This document shows positions 1 to 10,400 of a stretch of 64,000 bases of DNA, in pieces. Location: assembly GCF_031198435.1 (NCBI RefSeq), contig NZ_CP133548.1, positions 1,862,501 through 1,926,500 of the forward strand, written 5' to 3'. This DNA is from Pleionea litopenaei (GTDB lineage: Bacteria > Pseudomonadota > Gammaproteobacteria > Enterobacterales > Kangiellaceae). The stretch's first letter is position 1; the number at the start of each line of letters is the position of its first letter. The translations under genes and the position numbers were made by a program. Under the pieces are notes generated by a model. It was not told where the DNA came from. It did no database searches and saw nothing but the letters and a program-made list of their open reading frames with translations.

Positions 1-1056
1 ATTTACAGACTTAATCAAATCTACAAATGTAGCAAGCGATTCAACTCTATTATATGCTCTCACTAAAAACCCGACGCGATTGGTCATGTTCAAGAGCGTC
101 GATTGGATATTTTGAGCAGCAGACATACTGCTTATCGTGGCATATCCACTAGGATCAATCCCATTCACCGGATCTGCATTCGCATACAAATACTTATGCA
201 ACGTAATCGGATCATGATTCCGCCCCATCCATGTATCCATTTGCGTAAAACGCCCAATATTTGGGTCGTAATACCTAGCCCTTAGGTAGTAATTATCTAA
301 CCCAGCGTCGTATTGTTCGCCTGTGTACCGATAGTTGTTGTCAGTACTTCCTACCGACGCTAGGGTAATACCAAATGCGTCATAGAAGTATTGGTCGCTA
401 ATTGAACCACTGTCATCGGTTAAACTTCGAGTTGAACCAAGGCCATCGTACATAAAGTAATGGCTCGACGCATTGGCGCGTTGACTGATTAGGTCATCGC
501 CATAAACATACTCTTTTCCGATAACATTAGTATCACTCGCTTCAGCAATTACCTGAGCGTACGCTTGATTGTTATCAACGATAAACCGAACAGCAGTTCC
601 AGCTTCTGTCTTCTCGACACGATTATTATCAACGTCGTACTCGTAATCATTGATACCCCCAGCAGACTCAACCTGAGTTAATTTATTTTTCAGGCTGTAA
701 CGATAGAAGGTCTGCTCTTCAAGGTTGCCTTTGAACAGCGTATTACCATTATCATCGTACTCATAAGTGATATCACCTTGAACCGTGATGCAATCGTTAT
801 TGTCATAGCTGAATGAGGTACTCACACCATTAATGGTCGAATAGGTTCGATTACCCACATTATCGTAGGTATAGCTAGCGCTGTAATCGCCATTGATCGG
901 ATCAACAATGGTTTCACTGGTTAAACGATAAAGCTCATCATAACCATTAATCACCGAGCGTCCGCTTAACTCATCAATTTGTGTACGTCGACCCGTCGCA
1001 TGCAACGTGTAATTAAATTCATTAATTAATGCACCGTTACTATCGAAATGACGTAG
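1..1056 (-). pseudogene. Orphan RHS-core plus alternative toxin tip, 5' truncated, runs off the left edge
   Basis: The minus-strand frame is open from a stop at 1084-1086 to the window edge and has no credible start codon or ribosome binding site. Bases 171-1056 align without gaps to 5082-5967 of the giant RHS gene (constant offset of 4911), with only scattered substitutions. The shared part encodes the end of the YD-repeat barrel and the RHS core, including the YLYTGEQYD and YYLRARYYD motifs and a DPSG motif. After DPSG the sequence departs completely from the full-length gene and begins YATISSMSAAQNIQ, so this is a different tip. Divergence already rises between 171 and about 265. In RHS and CDI systems such displaced C-terminal modules act as silent donors that recombine into the main gene; that role is inferred here. 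The tip is cut off by the window, so its activity cannot be read. Confidence 0.85.
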
Positions 1057-1236
1057 TGTCGAGTTGAGGACACCCACCGCTTTTCAGGAAATGACTGAAT
1101 ATAACTAAGAAGGGAGGCTATTAGAGAGCAAGCCCCATCTTTGTGGGTGGATAGAATATCTCATTTGATACGTAACCCCAATCTAACTTTCGAACATTAA
1201 ACAACCACCAATAAACTGCAACGTATAGATTGTCTT

Positions 1237-2142
1237 TTAAAGAGATGGGTGTCCTCGTTTATCCCACTCAATAACTCTCTCGGAACTATACTTATTTTCA
1301 TTTTCTAATCTGTCCTCAATCGTAGAAATTAACTGGTTGACCTCGCCCAAGTGGCCACCTCGACTCAAGATGACATCAAAAGCAAGATGAAGTGCTTGCT
1401 TCATTTCAGAAAGACTCTGGTATCGTTTGCTTTTATCAAGTGCACAAGCTCTCTCAATTACATAGTAAAGTGCCGGATGAACTCCATTATCCATCAAATA
1501 AGTTGGATTCTGCTTAGTTAATAAAACATAAATACTCTTTCCAAGCATAAAAATGTCACCAGTAGAATCTGCATGCTTAAAGCCACCATTTTGAAATTCT
1601 GGCGGCAAGTATCCGTGAGTCCCCCAAAACATAGAGCTACTAGTAAACCGCGATGATGAATCAGGCTCCATTCCAAGTCCTAAATCCGACACTACAATCT
1701 CGCCATGATCTAATAAAAAATTCTGAGGTTTAATATCCCTATGATAGATTCCATCAGAGTGGAGTTCAGAAATGCAATCTATCATCTTATTAAATATATC
1801 TTCCTGTTTGGATAAATCAGAAATTATTTCATCAATAATATTTGTAAGATCGCCATCAGGATAATATTTCATCACAAAATATGGTGGTTCATTTTCAGTA
1901 TTACTATATATTGTTTCAACAACCTTAGAGTTCCCGCGAAACCCTTCTAATAGCCTAACTTCTCGCTTGAATCTTTTTATATATTCTTCATCTTCTTCTC
2001 TGCAGTACTTTAATGCCAACATTCCTTGAAATTCTTCATTATTATCTTCCACGAACAAAACTTGGCCCATGCCTCCACTATCGCTACACACGCCTTTTAC
2101 AACAAATCGGCTATCAATTAAATCACCAGTTTTAAATATCAA
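1237..2142 (-). CDS. Hanks-type (eukaryotic-like) serine/threonine protein kinase
   Basis: This is a 301-residue single-domain kinase with no membrane segment, so it is probably cytoplasmic. The kinase signatures occur in order: a glycine-rich loop SDSGGMGQV (about residues 20-28), the ATP-anchoring Lys in ALKYC (K45), a helix-C Glu near 61, the catalytic loop HRDIKPQN (134-141), DLG in place of DFG (153-155) and PPE in place of APE (180-182). All residues needed for phosphotransfer appear present. The start is a TTG about 9 bases after AGGGA; no in-frame ATG lies near. It sits on the same strand as the genes between the two RHS tips. Its substrate is unknown. A role in defence or in regulating the toxin island is possible, but only position suggests it. 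Confidence 0.9.
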   Translation of the reverse strand: MIFKTGDLIDSRFVVKGVCSDSGGMGQVLFVEDNNEEFQGMLALKYCREEDEEYIKRFKREVRLLEGFRGNSKVVETIYSNTENEPPYFVMKYYPDGDLTNIIDEIISDLSKQEDIFNKMIDCISELHSDGIYHRDIKPQNFLLDHGEIVVSDLGLGMEPDSSSRFTSSSMFWGTHGYLPPEFQNGGFKHADSTGDIFMLGKSIYVLLTKQNPTYLMDNGVHPALYYVIERACALDKSKRYQSLSEMKQALHLAFDVILSRGGHLGEVNQLISTIEDRLENENKYSSERVIEWDKRGHPSL

Positions 2143-2240
2143 CTTTTATGTTCCCTAATTAAATAAGTTAAATTGGAATAACACAGCGATAATCGCTTGC
2201 AGAATCAGAGTATGGCAATTTCTACTTTTGTATTGCTTTT

Positions 2241-2408
2241 TTATTTATCCCAAGCCGCGCTGTAGGGAACCACCGATATAATTTGAGCGCAGCTTGTACA
2301 ACAAATAAATACCATAGAGTTATCCGCATTTTTTACGTCGGTTTTTACCGCAGAAAATGAGGTTCCGTTACATTTTGAACACTTTGGAACTATATCTCTA
2401 TCTGCCAT
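2241..2408 (-). CDS. Small zinc-ribbon protein
   Basis: This 55-residue protein has two paired-cysteine knuckles, CSKC near the N-terminus and CCTSC about 30 residues later, the layout of a zinc ribbon. The start at 2408 was chosen over an ATG 24 bases upstream because AAGGAGC lies at the right distance before it. The ribbon probably binds Zn and may contact nucleic acid or protein; no enzyme motif is visible. It lies between a kinase and a solo antitoxin gene, about 240 bases downstream of the latter, in a position where a toxin partner might be expected. It does not resemble a RES-type toxin. The function is unknown. Confidence 0.65.
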   Translation of the reverse strand: MADRDIVPKCSKCNGTSFSAVKTDVKNADNSMVFICCTSCAQIISVVPYSAAWDK

Positions 2409-2649
2409 TATTAGCTCCTTGAATATAGTCAATTAAGAATATTTAGCTTAGCTGCAAGTTTAGCACTATAAGGACAAGCTGATATAAATAAAAGGCCACA
2501 ATACTCGTATATTACAATTTATATGTATTCTATTTGTCTCAATATACCCTCCAAATTCCCAACAATGTCCACAACCACACTTGAAAAACGTGCTTTCGCT
2601 GCATTAGGTAATGGTCTGAAAATATGATGCACATTCCATGCTATATCAA

Positions 2650-3063
2650 CTAAAAGACGCCATGACGAATCCGTCCAATTAGGTCTTCAACTTCTCTGGT
2701 GCCGAGTTCAGTTTGGGCATGTTCCAGGGGAGACTCCCCACTCAATATTTCCAATGGAGATTTCAGCCAATTGAGCGCGGCATTATTATCGCCTTGTAAT
2801 AATATGCTCGCTTGATCAAATAGTTTCGCAAACCGAATTACCCGATCTGATTCGTGAACTAATAATTTACCTTTATTCTTCCGACGAGTCAGTGTTGAAT
2901 CCTTTATCAACAAAAGCTCAGCTAATTCTTTGCGATTAATTTCAAGAGCCTTCCTGAGCTCTTCGAACGCTTTAAAAGATAGTCCAGTTCTGATCTTCTG
3001 TAGCAAGGCTAATCGATCATCCGAGCTGACACCAGAGATCTTACTGGTTAAGGTTGCTCTCAT
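2650..3063 (-). CDS. MbcA/ParS/Xre-family antitoxin
   Basis: This 137-residue protein has an N-terminal helix-turn-helix-like segment (about residues 30-65, with FEELRKALEINRKELAELL) and the C-terminal toxin-binding domain of the MbcA/ParS/Xre group (DUF2384). The C-terminal signature is clear: AALNWLKSPLEILSGESP, then a TELGTREVEDLIGRI helix ending in HGVF. AAAGGAG precedes the ATG by a normal spacing. In known pairs the next gene encodes a RES-domain toxin that degrades NAD+. Here the following 241 bases hold no RES protein, so the antitoxin looks solitary. It could guard against an incoming toxin, regulate a distant pair, or be left over from a lost toxin. Confidence 0.88.
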   Translation of the reverse strand: MRATLTSKISGVSSDDRLALLQKIRTGLSFKAFEELRKALEINRKELAELLLIKDSTLTRRKNKGKLLVHESDRVIRFAKLFDQASILLQGDNNAALNWLKSPLEILSGESPLEHAQTELGTREVEDLIGRIRHGVF

Positions 3064-3401
3064 TGGAATCTCCTTTAGGGATTTATCAAGACCCTACTGT
3101 AACTTCTTTATTCACAAGCTATTCTCGACTTAAGCACCTGAATTTCTTTAATAAACTTTTTGCTTTTTTGTATAAAGACATGTTGCTCTAAATATACCCA
3201 TATAACTGTATGATAGCAAAATGATAGTATTATTGATCGATTAGTAGAGGACTCATCTGAAGAGAAAACGTTATTCTCCTAGCTTCAAATCAAATGTTTA
3301 ATAGGACATAATCTTCAATGAAATTTTATTCCGTTATAGCTGGAGCACATGAATTTGGAATACATGTGTTTATTACACGGCGATACCATTAATCGCGAAT
3401 T
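3064..3401. other. Intergenic stretch with no recognised gene
   Basis: This AT-rich spacer lies upstream of the antitoxin gene and must contain its promoter. I see no coding remnant, no clear palindromic operator and no tRNA-like structure. An ATGATAG heptamer occurs twice near 3211-3228, which is too little to interpret. Confidence 0.5.
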
Positions 3402-3421
3402 ACAGCTCTAGATAGAGCTGT
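3402..3421 (-). terminator. Stem-loop immediately after the 172-residue gene
   Basis: ACAGCTC and GAGCTGT form a 7-bp perfect stem around a 6-base loop, directly abutting the stop codon of the gene that ends at 3422. No T-run follows on the minus strand, so it is a weak or Rho-assisted terminator at best. Confidence 0.35.
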
Positions 3422-3940
3422 TTATTCGTTTAATATTTTCTGAATTTTTTTCTTTATTTTTTCGGAGTCAGATTTATTCACTTGTTCAGCTGGTTTGTTC
3501 TCAATAATAAATGCGTATTCATAGAGTACTTTTAGTACTTCACCTTTCGCAACTAAGTAAGTAGTTTCACTCAAGTAATTGCCAGGAAATTTATCTAGAT
3601 TCTTTTTTGCTGCTTTGAGTAACTTCATTCTTCCTGGCAATAAACCATCTAGCAACTTCAATGCCTTTTTTTCTTCCTTCTTCAACCTGAGGTCAAGCAA
3701 AACCTGCTTCCAAAACTCCTCTCCGCCTCTTTCATCATACTGATAAGAAACATATTCAATTAACTCATCAAACCTTTCATCTCTACGCCATTGAGTCAAT
3801 ATTTCTTCATCAAAGAATAGAGAGTCTTCTGAAAACAAATGCTCTAAAGCAGCTGGTAAATTACCCGATAAATCGGCTTTCGCCTTTTTCTTGAGTTTCT
3901 CAACTTCTTTCACCAAAGTATTGGCAGCTTTAGATTCCAT
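3422..3940 (-). CDS. Uncharacterised charged helical protein, candidate immunity gene
   Basis: I do not recognise a family for this 172-residue protein. It is very rich in Lys and Glu and looks all-helical and soluble, with no signal peptide or membrane segment. AGAGGTC before the ATG supports the start. It lies downstream of the giant RHS toxin, on the same strand, in the place where immunity and cargo genes accumulate in polymorphic-toxin loci. It could therefore be the immunity protein for a displaced tip or a cargo gene; this is inference from position only. Confidence 0.6.
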   Translation of the reverse strand: MESKAANTLVKEVEKLKKKAKADLSGNLPAALEHLFSEDSLFFDEEILTQWRRDERFDELIEYVSYQYDERGGEEFWKQVLLDLRLKKEEKKALKLLDGLLPGRMKLLKAAKKNLDKFPGNYLSETTYLVAKGEVLKVLYEYAFIIENKPAEQVNKSDSEKIKKKIQKILNE

Positions 3941-4149
3941 TTTGACCTCTTTATAAAGCTAATAATCTAATCATAGAAATCCAATCTATCGACCATCCTT
4001 CTTAACCACTGCGAGTTTGCGGAAGAAGGGTTAGTTGCAATAGAATTAATTCGTTTAGTTGCGTGTAGGCACTACTGCTGGTGAAATTGTTCGAAGCCTA
4101 ATTTTCGATATTCTTGAGAAGATGAGTTACTAATCATCCAATTCTTGCT

Positions 4150-4463
4150 TCAATTAATTTCTTCATTTTCATCAATTCTATTAACACCATCACCTCGAGA
4201 TAGAAACTCTAATTTCTTAGGCACAACATCGTTTGGAGGAAAATAACCCATAGTTAATACGTCATTAGGTTTATCATCGAGCTGAATAGCCCACAGCTTA
4301 ACATCCCCATATTCCATATTTTTATTTAACTTGGACTGACCCGGTATATATACCACGGTACCGGGCTTTTTTTAAACCATTTAGGAAACATTACCCTATC
4401 CCCTAATTTAATTTCAGTATCGGTGTTCGGATAATATAAACAATCATTTTTTTTATTTGTCAT
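4150..4463 (-). pseudogene. Probable immunity gene of the RHS toxin, frame broken at an A7 run
   Basis: An ATG at 4463 starts one base after the RHS stop codon (TGA-T-ATG). The first frame encodes 32 residues with the motif EIKLGDRVMFPKWF, reaches a run of seven A (4367-4373), and in the zero frame would stop at 4326. A -1 shift at the A7 run joins it smoothly to KPGTVVYIPGQSK and a frame that continues to a stop at 4150. The joined product is 104 residues, looks like one small beta-barrel domain (GDRV, PGTVVYIPG), and ends in an acidic tail. Tight coupling to the toxin stop codon is typical of immunity genes. The break may be a real mutation, a homopolymer consensus error, or slippage used for expression. 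I cannot name the family. Confidence 0.6.
4340..4373 (+). terminator. Hairpin plus T7 run inside the immunity-like gene
   Basis: CCCGGTA (4340-4346) and TACCGGG (4359-4365) form a 7-bp stem followed by C and seven T on the plus strand, the form of an intrinsic terminator. No plus-strand gene lies upstream. On the minus strand, where the gene is read, the same element is an A7 run immediately followed by a hairpin, the arrangement expected at a slippage site. Confidence 0.45.
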
Positions 4464-4464
4464 A

Positions 4465-7400
4465 TCAATCATCTCCAAGCGAACTAATTATTTCATATAT
4501 ACCATATGCGACCGTACCATAAGAACCTATTGCCAACCCCGCAGTTCCCCATGCACTACGCCCTAAAGCTCCATTTAGACCTCTAGGAATCGCCATTAAG
4601 TTGAACCCCGCATTGCCTAATCTTTGCAATCCTAAATTAGCTAATCTGTCATGGGGATACCATTGGCTAGGACCTCCTGGCCTAAACCAACGAGCCTGTA
4701 TTGCAACATGGTGTTGTTCCCACCTAACATTTGGAAACGCTTTTTTTAGAAACCTGCCTATTGGCCCCCAGTTAACATTTGGGTGACTTCTTGTCGGAGA
4801 CATAAAAAATCTCTTAAATTTATCAAATGAAGTTAAACTTCGTCCTCTTGCATTCTGCAAAGAAAGTCTTCCCGCAGCCCTAAAAACAGGTCTTAATACA
4901 TTTACAGCTAACCGTCCCATATATCTAGCAACAAATGATACTGAAGCTCTTCCAGCCCCGACCACTCCGGTAGATACCCTCATCGTAGACTGTGCAACAG
5001 TACTCAAAATACCTCTTATAGATGTAGCGGCATTTAAGCTACCTAGGCTAAAGTGGCCACTCGGATCCGTATAACTTATGGGATCAGCATTCGCATACAA
5101 ATATTTATGCAAAGTCACTGGATCGTGATTGTGACCCATCCAAGTATCCATCTGCGTAAAACGACCCACATTCTGGTCGTAATACCTAGCCCTTAGGTAG
5201 TAATTATCTAACCCTGAATCGTATTGTTCGCCTGTGTACAGATAGTTGTTGTCAGTACTTCCTACCGACGCTAGGGTAATACCAAAGGCGTCATAGAAAT
5301 ATTGGTCGCTAATTGAACCACTGTCATCGGTCAAACTTCGAGTTGAGCCAAGACCATCGTACATATAGTAGTGGCTCGCTGCATTGGCGCTTTGACTGAT
5401 TAGGTCGTCGCCATAAACATACTCTTTTCCGATAACATTAGTATCACTCGCTTCAGCAATTACCTGAGCGTACGCTTGATTGTTATCAACGATAAACCGA
5501 ACAGCCGTTCCAGCTTCTGTCTTCTCGACACGATTATTATCAACGTCGTACTCGTAATCATTGATACCCTCAGCAGACTCAACCTGAGTTAATTTATTTT
5601 TCAGGCTGTAACGATAGAAGGTCTGCTCTTCAAGGTTGCCTTTGAACAGCGTATTACCATTATCATCGTATTCATAAGTGATATCACCTTGAACCGTGAT
5701 GCGATCGTTATTGTCATAGCTGAATGAGGTACTCACACCATTAATGGTCGAATAGGTTCGATTACCCACATTATCGTAGGTATAGCTAGCGCTGTAATCG
5801 CCATTGATCGGATCAACAATGGTTTCACTGGTTAAACGATAGAGCTCATCATAACCATTAATCACCGAGCGTCCGCTTAACTCATCAATTTGTGTACGTC
5901 GACCCGTCGTATGCAACGTGTAATTAAATTCATTAATTAATGCACCGTTACTATCGAAATGACGTAGCGTTGTTAAACGATTGAGCTCATCGTAAACGTA
6001 AACCTGACTACTACCGTTTGGATAACTGATCGAACTGCGATTACCCACCGCATCATAACCATAGGTGGTTACATTGCCATTATTGTCAGTGACCGTTTCT
6101 AATCGATTTAAACGATCGTAGGTAAACGTCTCTTCACGCACCGCACCGCCGATATAAGTAATGGTAAAGCGCGTTTTGTTACCGTTTTCATCATACTCAT
6201 AACTTAATACTTCACCCGTCGGCTTCGTCTCTGTTTCTAATCGAGATAAGGCATCGTAGGTGTACACCGTTGTGCCACTCGCATCCGTTGCCGATAAACG
6301 ATTACCTATCGCATCGTAAGTAAAGCTTTCAGTTGAACCGTCAGCATAACTGATTTGCGTAATGCGATCGTTAACATCATAGATGAAGGTTTTCGCGTCG
6401 CCATTAAAGTCAGTGTGTGACTCGAGACGACCAAAGCTATCGTATTGCGATGTTTCAGTTTGTCCCATCGGAAGCTGACGAGTTAATACCCGCCCCATTG
6501 AATCGTAAGTCCAACGAGTGGTTCGCCCTTCCGCATCGGTTTGAGTCAACTTATTGCCTTGTTCGTCGTAGGTATAAGATGTCTCGTTACCCAGCACATC
6601 GATCACTTTCACTAAGCGCCCAAGCGGATCGTACTCATACTCAGTACGCACTTGCGCTTGGTCAAGTTTAGCGACTTGTCGATCGGCTTTATCAAACTCG
6701 GTTGCGACTCGCGATAGATTATGGAAAACCGTCGCCGTACGGCGATTCAAAAGATCGTACTCGTAAGTCGTTGTATGACCCAATGCATCGGTTTCACTGA
6801 CTAGGTTGCCTTCTTCGTCATAAGCGAAAGAATGCTCATTATTGAAAGCATCGATCACTTTAGTGCGTCGACCAGCAGAGTCATACTCATACTCAGTGCG
6901 GAAGCCACGAGCATCTATCATCGCGGTTAAACGGCCAGCTTCATCATACTCATTGGTCGTAACACGGTTATCGGCATTGGTAGTTGTTAAGACACGATTT
7001 AATGCATCGTAAGTGTAAGTAGTGACCTGACCCAAACGATTGGTTTCAGTTAACTTATTACCATTGGCATCGTAAGTCGCTTCACTGGTTGAGCCATCAG
7101 GATAGGTCGTGCTGATCAACTCACCACGGTCGTTATAATCCATGACCGTTGCGCGATCTTGCTCGTCATATACCGTTTTCTCGCGACCATTTTCGTCGTA
7201 TTCAACGCGACTACTAGTACCGTCTGGATACAAGGTACTGACCAGTCGATTGCCCGAGTCATATTCATACGTCGTGACCAAGGTTTCAACTGTACCATCA
7301 GCCAAAGTACGCGTTGTCGACTCAGACGTACGATTTAAATTGTCGTCTAATGTGTAGTCGGTTCGCACACCAGAGGCATCAGTTTGACCAACCGTTTGCC

Positions 7401-10400
7401 CAGTAAAGAAATGAACATGGTACTCAGTGCTATTGCCTTCTGCATCGGTCATAAATAATAGCTGACCGGTTTGGTTCGAGCCGATTCCAACATCATATAA
7501 CATCGAAACCGACGTACCGTCTGCACGCGTCAACTCAGTTAAGTTACGACCGATATCATAACGGTTTTCGGCAAGGGTTTTGCCAGTGCTGTCGTACATA
7601 CGAATCAACTGATTGGTATTGTCGTAGACGTAATTCGTGACATAACCCGTTGGATCGGTTTCAGTCAAAGTGTTCGCACGATCGTCGTAGGTCCAGGTTG
7701 TGGTCTCATTCAACGCGTTCGTTTCACTCAGCATCAAACCGTGTTCATTGTAAGTGCGCGTGGTGGTTTCGTTTAACGCATTGGTTTCAGAGAGCACACG
7801 TCCTTTATCATCAAACACATAAGTGGTTGGATTCAAATTGCGATCTAGAACCGTCTCAACATTGTCTGCCAAGTTATGGATCATTTCGATCTTATTGCCG
7901 AACGCATCGTATGTGGCAATCAATCGACCATCAGTGTCGTATTCATTGCGCGAAACCACACGACCTTGGCCGTCAATGAGTTCTTCAAGGTAATGATCGG
8001 CCAAATAGGTGTATTCGTTGCTTACACCACTCGGGTATTCAACTCGAGTTAACTCCAGTTCAGAGTTGTACTGGTAATTAATAACACTGTCATCAGGCAA
8101 AATAATTTGCTCGATTAAACCCTGCTCATTACGAACAAAGTCGACATCGGTATTGAGTGAATGAGTAATGCCATTATCACTGTAAGTTAACGAATGACCA
8201 TTCGGCTCAATGACTTTGATCACACCAAAGTTTTGATCAAGTTTATACTTCATACCTTCTTTAGTGGTTAACGTGTACAGCGCCGGATCAACCTGACCAT
8301 TATCACCTGCACGAACCAAATGACCGTTCACCAACTTCAGTAGTGAATAAGTATCTTGTTCAAGAGTTGAGAATGTCGCGCCAATAGGTTCAAAGGCCAA
8401 ACGAACGTTGGTCTCAGGTACAAATTGCGTACAACCAGGATCAGCCACCGCTCTAAATTTCTCAACATCACCATCGGGTAGACGCACCGTGACCATTGGA
8501 TTACTAACAGGCTCAACACACCAACGACTGAAGTAACCAGAACTATACTCGTTCAATGCCCATGCAAAGCCCAGAGTTTGATTTTCTTGCACACGAACAT
8601 TCTGATAATCAATGCTCCAGCCTTTACCAAAATCAAGGGTTTCATTGCGACGACGTGAATCGTAAGTACGCGTTACTTGAATCGGAATACCGGCAACCGG
8701 TAGGTTCACGTCTTCAAGCGTAATAGTATAAACGCCAAGCTTTAACTGCTCTTCGACACTAACCACTGTTGTCACTGACGACTCAGCTCCGTTTTCATCG
8801 GTCGCTTGAAGAATCAACGAATAGAAACCGTTGAGCATCATGGTGGCATCAATTTGCGCTACCGTCTGACTGCTCACATTACTATTACCTTCGGCAATCA
8901 CTTGATAATCTGTTGGTGCTGTATTGCGAGCTTTAAGCACTAATCGCCAATTCGCAAGACGATCATCACTGACCGAAATCACCACATCTTGCAAACGAGT
9001 AATCACATCGGCGTCGAGAGGCGACTCGATGTTAACTACCGGTGCTTGCGTATCAGCAGCATCACGAATGTACACCGTCTCAGTGAGAACGAGATTAGTT
9101 GAACCATCATTTAAACTCACTTCAACGACATATGCGCCAGGATTAACGCCGCTAAATTGGGCAGCCAACTGGGCATCAAGAGGATAATTATTGCCATTGA
9201 ATGAAACGGAACCTGTTACTTCTCCTCTGGCATATTGAGGTTGCACCGCCAAATTTATCATTTCATTGGGTTCAGCAACACGCGGAGCAAGCGACAAGAG
9301 CGCCGAAAATTCAACAGGCTCATCAGAAACATTGATTGTCCAAAATTGGTCAACGTAGTTTTGACCATCGGAAACACGAAGTTGTACAGATACCGAACCA
9401 ACTTCCGTCGGCGTCCAAGAGACGTCATTGCCATTGATGCTCATTCCAGCAGGTGCGGTGACCAAAGAATAAGATAAAGCATCACCGTTAGGATCGCTCG
9501 CAACAACTGAATAGGTATACAACGCATTGGTTTGTGCAAAAGAAAACGGCGTTGAACTAATGGTTGGTAAATCATTGCTTTGTCCATCAACCGCTACAAT
9601 CAAAGAATAAGACTGGATGGCATAAGCACCTAACTCATCTTCAACTTTAATCACAATGTTGTAAGTACCAACATCCGATAGACTCGGCGTCCATTGCACT
9701 AGACCTTGAGCACTGATGGCCATGCCAGTAGGTGCATTCTCTAAACTGTAGGTCAGTGCGTGGTTTTCGGCGTCAACAGCAATAAAGCTATATGTGTATT
9801 GCTGATCAGGTGCAACAACACCTGTGGGCGTTGATGTAATCATTGGCGCGGTATTTACCAATCCAGAACTCACGTTCACACTGAACGATTGGTTACTACT
9901 AAAACCATGCTCATCGGTTGCCGCAATCACCACATCGTGCAAACCTACATCAGAACTTGAAACCGCCCAGCGTAACTCACCGCTCGTAGAGTCAACGGTC
10001 ATTGCCTGAGGACCCGATACTAAACTGAAAGTAATTGCATCACCTTCAGCATCGGTTGCAAGAATCGAATATTGATAAACTTTATTGGCCGTTGCTTGTG
10101 ATGAAGGCGTGCTGGTAATTTCAGGACTGCTGTTACTTAATGTGACATCCATTGTAAAGGTTTGTACATCCGTAAACTGACCATCCGACGCTTCAATACT
10201 CACAGTGATTGAACCTTCTTGATCAGCAATCCACTCAATGTAACCCGACTGTGCACCGATCGACATGGTCGTCGGTCCATCAAGTAATCGATAGGTAATC
10301 GCATCACCATCAGGGTCTGTTGCTTCGACTTGATAAATAAAGGTATCAATCTCCGCCGTTCCGACATTTGGAACACTGGTAATCTCTGGAGGACTGTTCG

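Noticed and set aside
2510-2649. Open stretch after the antitoxin gene that might be a toxin remnant
   Set aside because: The frame reads about 45 residues in another register without a start or RES motifs, so it supports no named toxin.
6417-9477. Plus-strand open frames opposite the RHS gene
   Set aside because: They are by-products of the repeat composition of the opposite strand, with no ribosome binding site or family signature.
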